A DNA stretch of 64,000 nucleotides, from assembly GCF_003001675.1 (NCBI RefSeq), contig NZ_PVYW01000021.1, positions 1 through 64,000 of the forward strand, in the 5' to 3' direction. Of this stretch, positions 54,265-62,531 are shown in pieces. Positions within the stretch are counted from its first letter, which is position 1; every line of letters starts with the position of its first letter. The translations under genes and the position numbers were made by a program. This DNA comes from Cohnella sp. SGD-V74. Lineage in GTDB: Bacteria; Bacillota; Bacilli; Paenibacillales; Paenibacillaceae. The notes beneath the pieces are model-generated. The model made no database searches. It saw only the letters and a program-made list of their open reading frames with translations, and was not told where the DNA came from.

Positions 54265-55383
54265 TTAGACGATTCGTTTCGCTCCCGGGATTAAGCGAAT
54301 CGCGGCGGAAGCCAGGAAGCATAAGCCGACGCTTAGGACGGAGACGATGGCCCATTTGATGGCCTGGGGCCAGTCGAGCGGTTGCGCGACTATCGTCCAG
54401 AAGACGATCACGGGCGGATGGATCAAGTATACGGTATAAGCGTGGTCGGACATCCACTTGCGCAGGCGGCCGGACGCATGGAAGCGAGTTTGAAAGACGC
54501 GCAGCAGCGCCAGGATAATGCCGAAGCAAACGAAGGGCTCCCAGAACGCATACAGTATGGCTTGCGCGTTAAAGCCGCCCTCGAACGCAATGTTTCCCTC
54601 CAGAGCTCCCGTTAAGATAAGGCCGATGGGCAGAACGGGGATGACGAAGACCGCGATCCGTCCCCACCGTTTGGCGGTTTGGGCGGTCAGCCGTTCCATC
54701 CAGTTGTGACGGCGGGCCAGCAGGCCGGCGATAAACAACAAGATGTATAACGGGAAGTAGCCGAACTGGAGCCCGAGCGGCCCTTCGCCGGTAGGATAGG
54801 CGAATCGAACCGCGAATGCGACCAAGCCGCTGGCAACGGCCGATACGAGCAAAACCTTGTCCGAAGGGAAGGGAATCTCGGGCGAAGCCGTCCCTCTTTT
54901 CGCGGTCAGCAGGCGGTAAGCGACGTATACAATCGCGAACAGGAGCAAAGCCTCAATAAACCATGCCGGTCCTACGAAGATATGTTTGAAGCTCCACACT
55001 TCGGCGCGATAGAACTCCTGCAACGACGTTGTACCGCGCAAGTGGGCATACCAGCCCGTCACGGGACCGATCAAGAAACTGTAGACAACGAGCGGGATTC
55101 CTAAGCGGATCAGGCGATCCTTCAAGAAGCGGCCCGGTCCTTTGCGATCGTAGGACGTCGGAATAAAGTACGCGGAGAGAAAGAAAAACAGCGACATAAA
55201 GAAAGCTTGGCACACGGCCGTGAACAGGGTCAGCAAAATGGAGGTTATCGTCAATTCGCTTGTGTCGACGTCCACCAATATCCACGAGCCGGACGCTCCG
55301 TATGCGATTGAGGTATGGAAGACGACGACCAGAACCGTCAGAGCGGTTCTCAGATTGTCCAGGTAATCCAGCCGTTGATTCAG
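54265..55383 (-). CDS. acyltransferase 3 family membrane protein, CTG start
   Basis: This integral membrane acyltransferase has about ten TMs, with the FFFLSAYFIPTSYDRKGPGRFLKDRLIRLGIPL motif near residue 70. The obvious TTG at 55278 would lack the essential first TM and the His motif. In-frame codons upstream (LNQRLDYLDNLRTALTVLVV, then VFHTSIAYG) restore the standard N-terminus, and TAG cuts the frame at 55398. The only start with good spacing is CTG at 55383, 8 bases after AGGAGG. Full length is then 372 residues. It probably O-acylates a cell-surface polymer. Confidence 0.8.
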   Translation of the reverse strand: MNQRLDYLDNLRTALTVLVVVFHTSIAYGASGSWILVDVDTSELTITSILLTLFTAVCQAFFMSLFFFLSAYFIPTSYDRKGPGRFLKDRLIRLGIPLVVYSFLIGPVTGWYAHLRGTTSLQEFYRAEVWSFKHIFVGPAWFIEALLLFAIVYVAYRLLTAKRGTASPEIPFPSDKVLLVSAVASGLVAFAVRFAYPTGEGPLGLQFGYFPLYILLFIAGLLARRHNWMERLTAQTAKRWGRIAVFVIPVLPIGLILTGALEGNIAFEGGFNAQAILYAFWEPFVCFGIILALLRVFQTRFHASGRLRKWMSDHAYTVYLIHPPVIVFWTIVAQPLDWPQAIKWAIVSVLSVGLCFLASAAIRLIPGAKRIV

Positions 55384-55515
55384 GGAGATAACCTCCTAAG
55401 GCAAAAAAATGCGATGAGTCGTCATGCAGCGTGGTTCAAACGACCTATCTGAATCTTTACTTTTTCGACAATACTTCCCTATATCCTCCAGAAGACTCTC
55501 GATAACGGGGGAAAG

Positions 55516-56301
55516 ATGAAGGGATGGCCGGCCTTGTTTGTTAAAGATTTCAAGCTATCGAGAACAATATTTGTCGCAGGTCTTGTTCTGAACGCGCTGA
55601 TCGCCATTTTGACGTTTTACCTGGGAAGAGCGGCGGAAGATCCGTTGCTGATGTTCATACCCTTGGCGATTGGCGCGGTCGCTCATGCGTTCTATGCTCC
55701 GGCTATTGTAGTTGCAAGCTTAGCGACGGAGAGCCGTCATCTGGCGTTATGGCTGAACAATCCTCAATCGGCTATCCGATTGCTCGCGAGCAAAATCGCG
55801 AACGGCGTGCTGCTGGCCGCGATCTCGCTGGTCATGCTGTACGCGCTGTCCGGCCTGCTGCTGGCCCCGAAGATCAGCTTAATCGAACCGTATTGGACGG
55901 ATGCCTGGAAATTGGGCCTGTTCGCTTTTCCTCACATTTTGTTGACGTCCGCGGCGCTCGGCGTCGCGGTGACGGCACTGTGGGCTTTATCCCGAGGCCT
56001 CAGGCTGAAGATCGGGCGTTGGAGCCGGACAGCGACGGCCGGAGCGGCCATCCTGTTTGTCTGGCTAGGCGCCGCGTTCGAATCTTCCGCGCCGTATCGT
56101 TTCCTGACGGAATGGGGGGGCGTTGCCTACCGCTTTCCGTCCATACTGACTGAACCCCTGCAAACCTATACGGGCGAGTATGTGTATACGGAGCAGATAC
56201 GCCAATTCGTCCTCGTCATGCAAGAAATGGGATACGGCGCGCCAGAGATTCTGTCCGGGCTCGCGGACTATCTGAACAACGCGGAGAAAGGAGAGGGGTA
56301 A
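55516..56301 (+). CDS. ABC-2 type permease, 261 aa
   Basis: The protein has about six hydrophobic segments (IFVAGLVLNALIAILTFYL, FIPLAIGAVAHAFYAPAIVVASLA, GVLLAAISLVMLYALSGLLL, ILLTSAALGVAVTALWALSRG, ATAGAAILFVWLGAAF). It overlaps no gene but ends one base before the ATPase start, as expected for an exporter pair. The substrate is unknown. The partner ATPase is damaged. Confidence 0.75.
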   Translation: MKGWPALFVKDFKLSRTIFVAGLVLNALIAILTFYLGRAAEDPLLMFIPLAIGAVAHAFYAPAIVVASLATESRHLALWLNNPQSAIRLLASKIANGVLLAAISLVMLYALSGLLLAPKISLIEPYWTDAWKLGLFAFPHILLTSAALGVAVTALWALSRGLRLKIGRWSRTATAGAAILFVWLGAAFESSAPYRFLTEWGGVAYRFPSILTEPLQTYTGEYVYTEQIRQFVLVMQEMGYGAPEILSGLADYLNNAEKGEG

Positions 56302-56302
56302 C

Positions 56303-56950
56303 CTGATTCGATTAACGAATGTGTCGAAGAGTTATCCGAAGCGGGTGGCGCTCAAGGACATCTCCCTAACGGTGCCTCCGGGTAAAATCATTGGCATTGT
56401 AGGCGGGAACGGAAGCGGGAAGTCCACGCTGTTGAAGCTGATGGCCGGGTTGTCGGTGCCCACGAGCGGAAGCGTTACAGTCAACGGAGAGACGGCCAGC
56501 CGCAGGAGCGGCAAAATCGTTGCGTACTCCTCCGAGCTTGGGTCATTTTACCCCGTGTTCACGGTGCGGGAAGCCATGAGGTTCCAGGCCGCGCAATATG
56601 CCGATTTTAACTTGAATAAAGCGGAAGAAATCATGCAGCTGATGAAGTTGGACCCCGGGATGAAAATCAAGGCGCTCTCAAAAGGGAACCGCGGCCGTCT
56701 GCAGATCGTGCTGACGCTGGCTCGGGAAGCCCCCTACATCCTGATGGACGAACCGTTGTCCGGACTGGACCCGATGGTGTGGCTGATCGTCGTAGCGCTC
56801 CCGATCTGGACCTCCGGCCAGATGGACGACACGGTCATGGAGACGGTGATCGCGTGCCTGTTGGTCGTCCTGTTTCCCTTCGTCATCCCCTGGCGATATG
56901 TGTTCGAGAATTACGTGAAGCAGCCCGGTAATCGATGGAACGGAAAATAA
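56303..56950 (+). pseudogene. ABC ATPase fused to an unrelated membrane tail, CTG start
   Basis: CTG 56303 gives (M)IRLTNVSKSYPKRVALKD, the standard ABC N-terminus, 5 bases after GGAGAGGGG; the GTG at 56321 would lose six residues. Walker A GGNGSGKST, a signature-like SKGNRGRLQIVLTLA and Walker B YILMDEPLSGLDP are present. Then homology stops and WLIVVALPIWTSGQMDDTVM leads into a hydrophobic tail ending PWRYVFENYVKQPGNRWNGK. The H-loop and regulatory end are lost. Likely a deletion joined the ATPase to the end of a downstream membrane gene. Confidence 0.75.
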
Positions 56951-57003
56951 TCGAAAGCCCCGTCCGAAGCGAATATTCCCTTCGGACGGGGCTTTCGATT
57001 ATT
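56946..57003. terminator. strong bidirectional terminator
   Basis: AATAATCGAAAGCCCCGTCC followed by GAAG pairs perfectly with CTTCGGACGGGGCTTTCGAT TATT around a 10-base loop. It ends the ABC remnant transcript and the convergent cell-wall hydrolase gene. Confidence 0.85.
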
Positions 57004-57865
57004 TTGCGAATACGTGATTGCCGATCTTCACTGTAACCGGACGGCTTCGTACCCAGGCGTTGTCCGTCTTCTTCGGATTGAAGAAGACGATGGCCCCGAG
57101 TCCCGGATCGGAACCGTTCAGCGCTTCTTGCACGGCGCGTTTCGTCTCCTGGCTCGGCGACACCGAATAAATGCGTTTGTCCAGCACCGGAGAATACTGA
57201 TAGTAGGCTTTGCCGTTGTAATAGTCCACTTGGAAAATCGCATCGATAATCGTATCCGGCCATTCGGGATGCTCGACCCGGTTCAGGATCGAAGCCGCGA
57301 CGGCCACTTTGCCCGCGTAGCTCTCGCTGCCCGCCTCCGCTTCCGTAATCCGGTACAGCCAGAGAAGCTCTTCGTCCGAAGATTGCTTCTGCTGGGACAT
57401 CGCGACGAACCCGCCCTCTCCGGTCGAGATCAGCGCCGCTCCTTTACGCGAATCGTATTGGACGCCGAAGCCGAGCTTTCTTGCCGTGTACGCCAGCGGT
57501 ACGTAGGCGGTTCCGCCGATCAGCGTCGTCCGCGTATCCAGGTTGTCCCTCTGCCATGCCGTCTTCCCGGCGCTCCGATAATCGGAATGGCGTTCGCCCG
57601 CGGGAAACCCGATCTGGATCGACGATGTGGTGAGCACGGCCGAGCGGTACTTCTCACTCCAGCCGACCGAGACGTTCAGGCCGCGAAACCAGGATGCCGG
57701 TACAAGCTGATATCCGTTCTGTATCATGACGGTCGTCGATGCCGGTTGACCGTTAACGTATACCGTCGTTCCGCCGAGCGTCTGCGCCGATGCGCCAGAA
57801 GCCGGCCAAGCCAGAATAGCAGCCAATACAAGCGTTAAAGGTAAAGTCCAATATCTGTTCAACAC
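56999..57865 (-). CDS. SleB/CwlJ-type cell wall hydrolase with copper-amine-oxidase-like N-domain
   Basis: GTG 57865 follows GGGAAGGGGCGA. The 288-residue protein has a signal peptide (LPLTLVLAAILAWPASGASAQ), a stalk domain like those of copper amine oxidase-type proteins (LGGTTVYVNGQPASTTVMIQNGYQLVPA, VPLAYTARKLGF) and a C-terminal SleB-type catalytic domain (LLWLYRITEAEAGSESYAGKVAVAASILNRVEHPEWPDTI). It would cleave peptidoglycan. The catalytic Glu is in AEAGSE. Confidence 0.85.
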   Translation of the reverse strand: MLNRYWTLPLTLVLAAILAWPASGASAQTLGGTTVYVNGQPASTTVMIQNGYQLVPASWFRGLNVSVGWSEKYRSAVLTTSSIQIGFPAGERHSDYRSAGKTAWQRDNLDTRTTLIGGTAYVPLAYTARKLGFGVQYDSRKGAALISTGEGGFVAMSQQKQSSDEELLWLYRITEAEAGSESYAGKVAVAASILNRVEHPEWPDTIIDAIFQVDYYNGKAYYQYSPVLDKRIYSVSPSQETKRAVQEALNGSDPGLGAIVFFNPKKTDNAWVRSRPVTVKIGNHVFAK

Positions 57866-57869
57866 GTTA

Positions 57870-58270
57870 CTCGCCCCTTCCCTCGGACCATCATACGATA
57901 AAATCGAAGGCTGTCCGTCTGGCAGATTGAGGATGATGAGAATCGGCATTCGAGCGGCTCGTCAGCCAAAAGCGCGCAGCCAAGCGGTTTTTTTCGTAAA
58001 GCGGGCATTTCTTTTCTGAAAAGAATGAGGAAATTTTAACGATGCTTTGGGGCGGGTTTACGGGATTGAGCGCTGAATAGGCCTTGGGGATGTAGATTTA
58101 TAAAATCCGCTTTGCTATGATGTGGATGAATGCAGACTTGGAAAATTACGGGACTCCCCTGGATCCAATTGAACAACGAAGGCCATCCGCTACAGGGTGG
58201 CCTTCACGTATAAGAGGGCCTCGGAAACGGGATCGGACAAGCAGTCGCAGCGCGAAAAAATTTTTTGCCG
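57870..58270. other. intergenic region before ECF42 operon
   Basis: 400 bases with no supported gene. GAAGGCCA pairs with TGGCCTTC at 58177-58208, a modest hairpin. The ECF42 promoter begins at 58274. Confidence 0.45.
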
Positions 58271-58273
58271 ATC

Positions 58274-58302
58274 TGTCGATTGGCCGGCATCCGGATCGTC
58301 GT
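58274..58302 (+). promoter_or_regulatory. ECF42-type promoter B
   Basis: TGTCGA (58274-58279), 17 bases, CGTCGT (58297-58302). It drives the hydrolase-DGPF-ECF42 operon, so the sigma factor would activate its own gene. Transcription would start near 58307, 33 bases before the first ATG. Confidence 0.8.
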
Positions 58303-58339
58303 AATGTATAGAACGACAAAAATGCAAAGGAGAATGCAG

Positions 58340-59173
58340 ATGCGAACGGTGATTTCCAAGGACGGCACGAAAATCGCATACGACAGGTCCGGGCAAGGAC
58401 CGGCGCTTGTTCTGACAGGAGGCGCGTTCAGCTATCGCAATTTTCCGGGAATGAAGCAGCTCGCGTCCTGCCTGGCGGAGAGGTTTACGGTCTACAATTA
58501 CGATCGGCGCGGACGCGGCGACAGCGGAGACGGCTTGTCCTACTCGACGGATCGCGAGATCGAGGATCTGCAGGCGCTGATCGAAGAGGCGGGAGGCGAA
58601 GCTTGCGTGTACGGCTTGTCTTCCGGCGCGGTGCTTGCGCTTCAAGCCGCGGCCAAGGGGGCGCCGATCGCGAGACTGGCGCTGCACGAGCCGCCGTTCA
58701 TCGTGAACCCCAGCGACCCCAGGCCGCCGGCGGACTTCGTCCGGCAAGTGAGCGAGATGATCGCGAAGGATCGCAGGGAGGACGCTATCCGCTACTTCAT
58801 GACCAAGGGCATGGGCGCTCCCGCATTCGTTCCGTTCATGCTCCGGCTGATGCCGGGAACCTGGGACAGATTGAAGGCCGTTGCCCATACGCTTCCGTAC
58901 GATGTGAAGCTGCTTGAGGGGCACATAGGGGGACGCCCGCTTGACGGCAAGCTTTGGAGCGGAGCTGCGATGCCGACGCTTGTCCTCGAAGGCACGGAGA
59001 GTCCGGCATCGCTGCGCCGCGCCGCTCAAGCTTTGTCGACCGTGCTGCCGAACGCGCGGTTGGTCAGCAAGCGGGGGCTCGGTCACACCAAGAAGCTGGA
59101 CGCCAAGCGAATCGCTTCGGAGTTGACGGCTTTTCTCCTGGACGATCGGGAAGGCCGCTCTGCCGGGGCTTGA
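58340..59173 (+). CDS. alpha/beta hydrolase in the ECF42 operon
   Basis: The 277-residue protein starts at ATG 58340 after AAAGGAG. Motifs: YDRRGRGDSGDGLSYSTDREIEDLQ, GLSSGAVLALQAAAKG (Ser nucleophile) and a His in RGLGHTKKLD. It is a paralogue of 36478. The next gene begins 70 bases later. Two paralogues under the same sigma suggest a shared substrate class. Confidence 0.88.
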   Translation: MRTVISKDGTKIAYDRSGQGPALVLTGGAFSYRNFPGMKQLASCLAERFTVYNYDRRGRGDSGDGLSYSTDREIEDLQALIEEAGGEACVYGLSSGAVLALQAAAKGAPIARLALHEPPFIVNPSDPRPPADFVRQVSEMIAKDRREDAIRYFMTKGMGAPAFVPFMLRLMPGTWDRLKAVAHTLPYDVKLLEGHIGGRPLDGKLWSGAAMPTLVLEGTESPASLRRAAQALSTVLPNARLVSKRGLGHTKKLDAKRIASELTAFLLDDREGRSAGA

Positions 59174-59243
59174 TCGTGCCTGACGGAGCATCAGGGATTT
59201 TCAATGCTTTACAACTTGAATTTCATTTTAGGAGGATAAGACA

Positions 59244-59678
59244 ATGCGGTTTATGATGATCGTAAAAGGAACGACGGATTCGGAAGCGGGAACGCCGCCA
59301 AGCCCTGAACTGCTCGAGGCGATGCAGAAATACAACGAGGAGTTGGTCAAAGCCGGCGTGCTGCTCGCGGCGGACGGCCTGCAGCCCACATCCGCGGGGA
59401 TTCGGATTTCTTACCCCGAGCCGGGCGGCAAGCCGAAGGTGGTCGACGGTCCCTTCGCGGAGGCCAAAGAGATTATCGCCGGATACACGCTCATTGAAGT
59501 GAAATCCAGGGAAGAGGCGATCGAATGGGCGCTCCGCATGCCGGACCCCCACGGCTTCGGCCAGGGGGAGATTGAGCTCAGGCAGGTGTTCGAGCCCCAT
59601 GACCTGACGAGCGAGCCGGAGGCGTTGGCCGGACAGGCCGCTCTGCGCAAGCAGCTCGACGAGCGCAGGCGCCCGTGA
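59244..59678 (+). CDS. YCII-related / DGPF-domain protein
   Basis: The 144-residue protein has RFMMIVKGTTDSEAG...VVDGPFAEAKEIIAGYTLIEVKSREEAIEWALRMP, the DGPF motif of YCII-type proteins. DGPF proteins are typically encoded beside ECF42 sigma factors and may regulate or use stress signals. It follows GGAGGATAAGACA. Its stop overlaps the sigma gene start by 4 bases. Confidence 0.9.
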   Translation: MRFMMIVKGTTDSEAGTPPSPELLEAMQKYNEELVKAGVLLAADGLQPTSAGIRISYPEPGGKPKVVDGPFAEAKEIIAGYTLIEVKSREEAIEWALRMPDPHGFGQGEIELRQVFEPHDLTSEPEALAGQAALRKQLDERRRP

Positions 59679-60940
59679 ATCGCCCGGCGGCCCGCCGAAC
59701 CGTCGATGCGATCTGGCGGATCGAGGCGCCCAAGCTGATCGCGGCGTTGACGCGAATGGTCAGGGACGTGGGGCTCGCAGAGGACCTGGCGCAGGATGCG
59801 ATGGTCGTCGCTCTGGAGCGTTGGCCGGAGACGGGGATTCCGGACAATCCGGGCGCATGGCTGATGACGGTGGCGAAGCGCCGAGCGATCGACTGGATAC
59901 GCAGGAACAGGCAGCGGGACGACAAATACGCGGAGCTTGCCCGCGTCTCGGAGCTGATCTCGGAAGACGACATGGACAAGGCGTTGGACGGAGAGGTCGG
60001 AGACGATCTCCTCCGTCTCGTCTTTATGACCTGTCATCCGGCGCTGTCCCGGGAAGCCCGGGTCGCCTTGACGCTGCGGCTGCTGTGCGGGCTGACGACG
60101 GAAGAGATCGCCCGCTCCTTTCTAACCTCCGAACCGACCGTCGCCCAGCGAATCGTTCGGGCCAAGAAAACGCTAAATGCCGAGAGGAGCTCGTTCGAGA
60201 TGCCCTCGGGCGAAGAGCTGGCGGAGCGGCTGTCCGCCGTGCTTGAGGTCGTCTATCTGATGTTTAACGAAGGGTACGCGGCCACCTCCGGGGAGCACTG
60301 GGTGAGGCCCTTGCTCTGCCAAGAGGCGCTCAGGCTGGGCCGTATTCTTGCGGAGCTTGCGCCTCGGGAACCGGAGGTTCACGGGCTGGTCGCGTTAATG
60401 GAAATTCAAGCTTCGCGCCTGAGAACGAGAGTCGGCGACCAAGGCGAGCCGGTCCTGCTTCTGGATCAGGACCGCGCGCAGTGGGACCGCCTGCTGATTC
60501 GCCGCGGTCTCGCGGCGCTGGAACGCTGCCGCAAGCTCGGCCGTCCGCTCGGGCCGTATGCGCTGCAAGCGGCTATCGCGGCGTGTCATGCCGAGGCTCC
60601 GACATCGGAGGAGACCAACTGGATTCGCATTGCCGCGCTGTACGAGGCGCTGTCCCGGCAAGCCCCGTCCCCGATCGTCGAGCTGAACCGGGCGGTGGCG
60701 GTCGCAATGGCGTTCGGTCCCGCTTACGGTCTGCAGATCGTCGACGAGATTGCCGGCTTGTCCGCTCTGGAGAACTATCACCTGCTCCCGAGCGTTCGCG
60801 GAGAGCTGCTCAGGAAGCTGGGGAGATACGGAGAGGCGCGCCTGGAATTCGAGCGGGCGGCGGCGATGACCCGCAACGTCCGCGAACAAGAGCTGCTGTG
60901 CGCGCGGGCCGCAGAGTGCGATGCTCGTTCCTCCGATTAA
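59675..60940 (+). CDS. ECF42-type sigma factor
   Basis: The 421-residue protein has region 2 (AALTRMVRDVGLAEDLAQDAMVVALERWPETGIPDNPGAWLMTVAKRRAIDWIRR), region 4 (SREARVALTLRLLCGLTTEEIARSFLTSEPTVAQRIVRAKKTL) and a long C-terminal extension (residues about 190-420, YLMFNEGYAATSGE..., NWIRIAALYEALSRQAPSPIVELNRAVAVAMAFGPAYGL) typical of ECF42. The extension has repeat-like helices and is needed for activity in known members. Start GTG overlaps the DGPF gene. It probably reads promoters at 36339, 58274 and 60953. Confidence 0.93.
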   Translation: MNRPAARRTVDAIWRIEAPKLIAALTRMVRDVGLAEDLAQDAMVVALERWPETGIPDNPGAWLMTVAKRRAIDWIRRNRQRDDKYAELARVSELISEDDMDKALDGEVGDDLLRLVFMTCHPALSREARVALTLRLLCGLTTEEIARSFLTSEPTVAQRIVRAKKTLNAERSSFEMPSGEELAERLSAVLEVVYLMFNEGYAATSGEHWVRPLLCQEALRLGRILAELAPREPEVHGLVALMEIQASRLRTRVGDQGEPVLLLDQDRAQWDRLLIRRGLAALERCRKLGRPLGPYALQAAIAACHAEAPTSEETNWIRIAALYEALSRQAPSPIVELNRAVAVAMAFGPAYGLQIVDEIAGLSALENYHLLPSVRGELLRKLGRYGEARLEFERAAAMTRNVREQELLCARAAECDARSSD

Positions 60941-60952
60941 TTTTCGCGCGTA

Positions 60953-60981
60953 TGTCGATTTCCGGATTCCCGATTCGTCGT
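60953..60981 (+). promoter_or_regulatory. ECF42-type promoter C
   Basis: TGTCGA (60953-60958), 17 bases, CGTCGT (60976-60981). It lies 13 bases after the sigma gene stop and 26 before the ATG at 61007, so it gives a short-leader transcript for the second DGPF gene. Confidence 0.8.
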
Positions 60982-61006
60982 AACAGATAGAAAGGAGGAA
61001 TCCAGA

Positions 61007-61429
61007 ATGCGATTTATGCTTCTTGTCAAAGCGACGGGATGCTCGGAAGCGGGCGTCCCGCACAGTCGGGAACATCGCTTCGCCAAGGAAGCGAGTCTGG
61101 CGTCCATGGCCGAGGCGGGGGTGCTTCTGGCTGCGGAGCGGCTGCAGCCCAGCTCGGGCGGAATTCGGATGGCATTCTCGCCGGAGGGCGAGCCGGAGCT
61201 GGAGTGCGGTCCTTTCCCGGCGGATTCGTGGCTGTTGGCGGAGTATCTGGTCATCGAGTCTGAATCGATGGAAGAGGCGATCGGCTGGGCGCGCCGGATT
61301 CCGGCTCCCGGAGGATGCGAACGGATGGAAGTCGAGCTTAGACGGTTGGAGGACAAGGCCCACGGTCCGCGAAATATCGGACTGGAGAACGATCTGGCGC
61401 TCCAACTCGGCATGTTGAGGCAAGATTAA
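61007..61429 (+). CDS. second DGPF/YCII-type protein
   Basis: The 140-residue protein has RFMLLVKATGCSEAGVPHS and CGPFPADSWLLAEYLVIESESMEEAIGWARRIP. The motif is CGPF in place of DGPF, so an acidic residue is changed to Cys. It resembles the 59244 protein and has its own ECF42-type promoter. GAAAGGAGG precedes ATG. Confidence 0.85.
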   Translation: MRFMLLVKATGCSEAGVPHSREHRFAKEASLASMAEAGVLLAAERLQPSSGGIRMAFSPEGEPELECGPFPADSWLLAEYLVIESESMEEAIGWARRIPAPGGCERMEVELRRLEDKAHGPRNIGLENDLALQLGMLRQD

Positions 61430-61455
61430 GAAACGACAAACAAGGAGCGATGAAG

Positions 61456-61797
61456 ATGAACCCGGAAGTTACCGATTTTATCGAATCTTTGAAAGAACCG
61501 TGGCAGGTTGAGCTGTCGACCGCCTTGAGAGCTATCGTCCACGAGGCGGTGGACGGCGTTCAAGAACGCATTCAGTACAAGAAGCCCCACTTCCTCAAGA
61601 ACGGGAAGTATGCCGCCGTCATCTCGCCTTCGAAGGAGGCGGTCAGCTTCACTCTGTTTAACGCATCGGGCTTGGAGCTGCCGGAAGACCGGTTCGAAGG
61701 GCCGCCGGAAAGAAAAACGCTGAAGCTTCGCAAAGGACAAGCGCCCGACAGCGCTGAGCTGATTTCGCTGCTGCGCCAAGCCGCCTCAACGCTGTGA
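61456..61797 (+). CDS. DUF1801-type protein
   Basis: The 113-residue protein (ATG 61456 after AAGGAGCGATGAAG; an ATG at 61450 is possible) has KEPWQVELSTALRAIVHEAVDGVQERIQYKKPHFLKNGKYAAVI and a GPPERKTLKLRKGQ part of the iron-chaperone-like DUF1801 family. It follows the DGPF gene by 26 bases and is co-transcribed from the ECF42-type promoter. Confidence 0.85.
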   Translation: MNPEVTDFIESLKEPWQVELSTALRAIVHEAVDGVQERIQYKKPHFLKNGKYAAVISPSKEAVSFTLFNASGLELPEDRFEGPPERKTLKLRKGQAPDSAELISLLRQAASTL

Positions 61798-61904
61798 GCC
61801 GATGGCGGGATTGCAATGAAAAATCGTAACTATGACAGAATCTGTCGCTATCACCGTTTAAGATGGATTCAGGGCAAGCTATTGTCCTGAAGGAGGATGG
61901 CCGC

Positions 61905-62402
61905 ATGTATGTCACGGTTGAAGATTTTATCGTCGAATGGAACAGAGAGGCCGTATTGACCCAAGGGATTCTGGATGGGCTGACGGACGAGTCGCTCGGG
62001 CAGCCGGTGTATCCGGAAGGGCGCACGCTGGGGAGGATCGCTTGGCATTTCGTCTCGAATATCCCGGAGTATTTAACGGAATTCGGCTTGCCGATCGCCG
62101 AGGCGGGCGATGCGAACGAGGTGCCGTCCGCGCAGGAGATCGCGGAAGCCTTCAGGACGGTAGCCGCGAATGCGGGTAACGAGCTCAGGGAACAATGGAC
62201 GGATGATACGCTGCGCCAAACCCAGAATGCGTTCGGACGAGTGGAGTCCAATGCCATGATTCTGATGGGACTGATCAAGCATATCGCCCACCATCGGGGA
62301 CAGGTCACCGTCTTGATGCGCCAGGCGGAGCTGTCCATTCCTGCCGTGTATGGCCCTTCGAAGGAAGGCTGGGCGCGGCTCGGAGTGACTCCGCCGCTCT
62401 AG
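61905..62402 (+). CDS. DinB-family protein
   Basis: The 165-residue protein starts at ATG 61905 after AAGGAGGATGG. Four-helix bundle pattern with metal-binding His residues: GRIAWHFVSNIPEY, LIKHIAHHRGQVTVLMRQAE. DinB/YfiT-type thiol transferase fold; the substrate is unknown. Its stop lies at the edge of an inverted-repeat element. Confidence 0.88.
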   Translation: MYVTVEDFIVEWNREAVLTQGILDGLTDESLGQPVYPEGRTLGRIAWHFVSNIPEYLTEFGLPIAEAGDANEVPSAQEIAEAFRTVAANAGNELREQWTDDTLRQTQNAFGRVESNAMILMGLIKHIAHHRGQVTVLMRQAELSIPAVYGPSKEGWARLGVTPPL

Positions 62403-62531
62403 GACGCGTCACGCTGCAGTACGGGAAGAGGCCGCTTCGCGAGAGGACTTGGACAGTCGACTCCGCGAGGACGGCCTCTTCCTGCTCCGGCATTCCGACG
62501 TGCTGCGCTAAAACGGGTTTGCATACACGCC
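62399..62531. mobile_element. possible 130-bp inverted-repeat element
   Basis: The right end, reverse complement TAGGGCGTGTATGCAAAC, resembles the ends of the element at 9454. The left end TAGGACGCGTCACGCTGCAG is diverged. The interior has GAAGAGGCCG/CGGCCTCTTC arms (62425-62481). It spans the stop codons of both flanking genes and may serve as a terminator. Confidence 0.45.
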
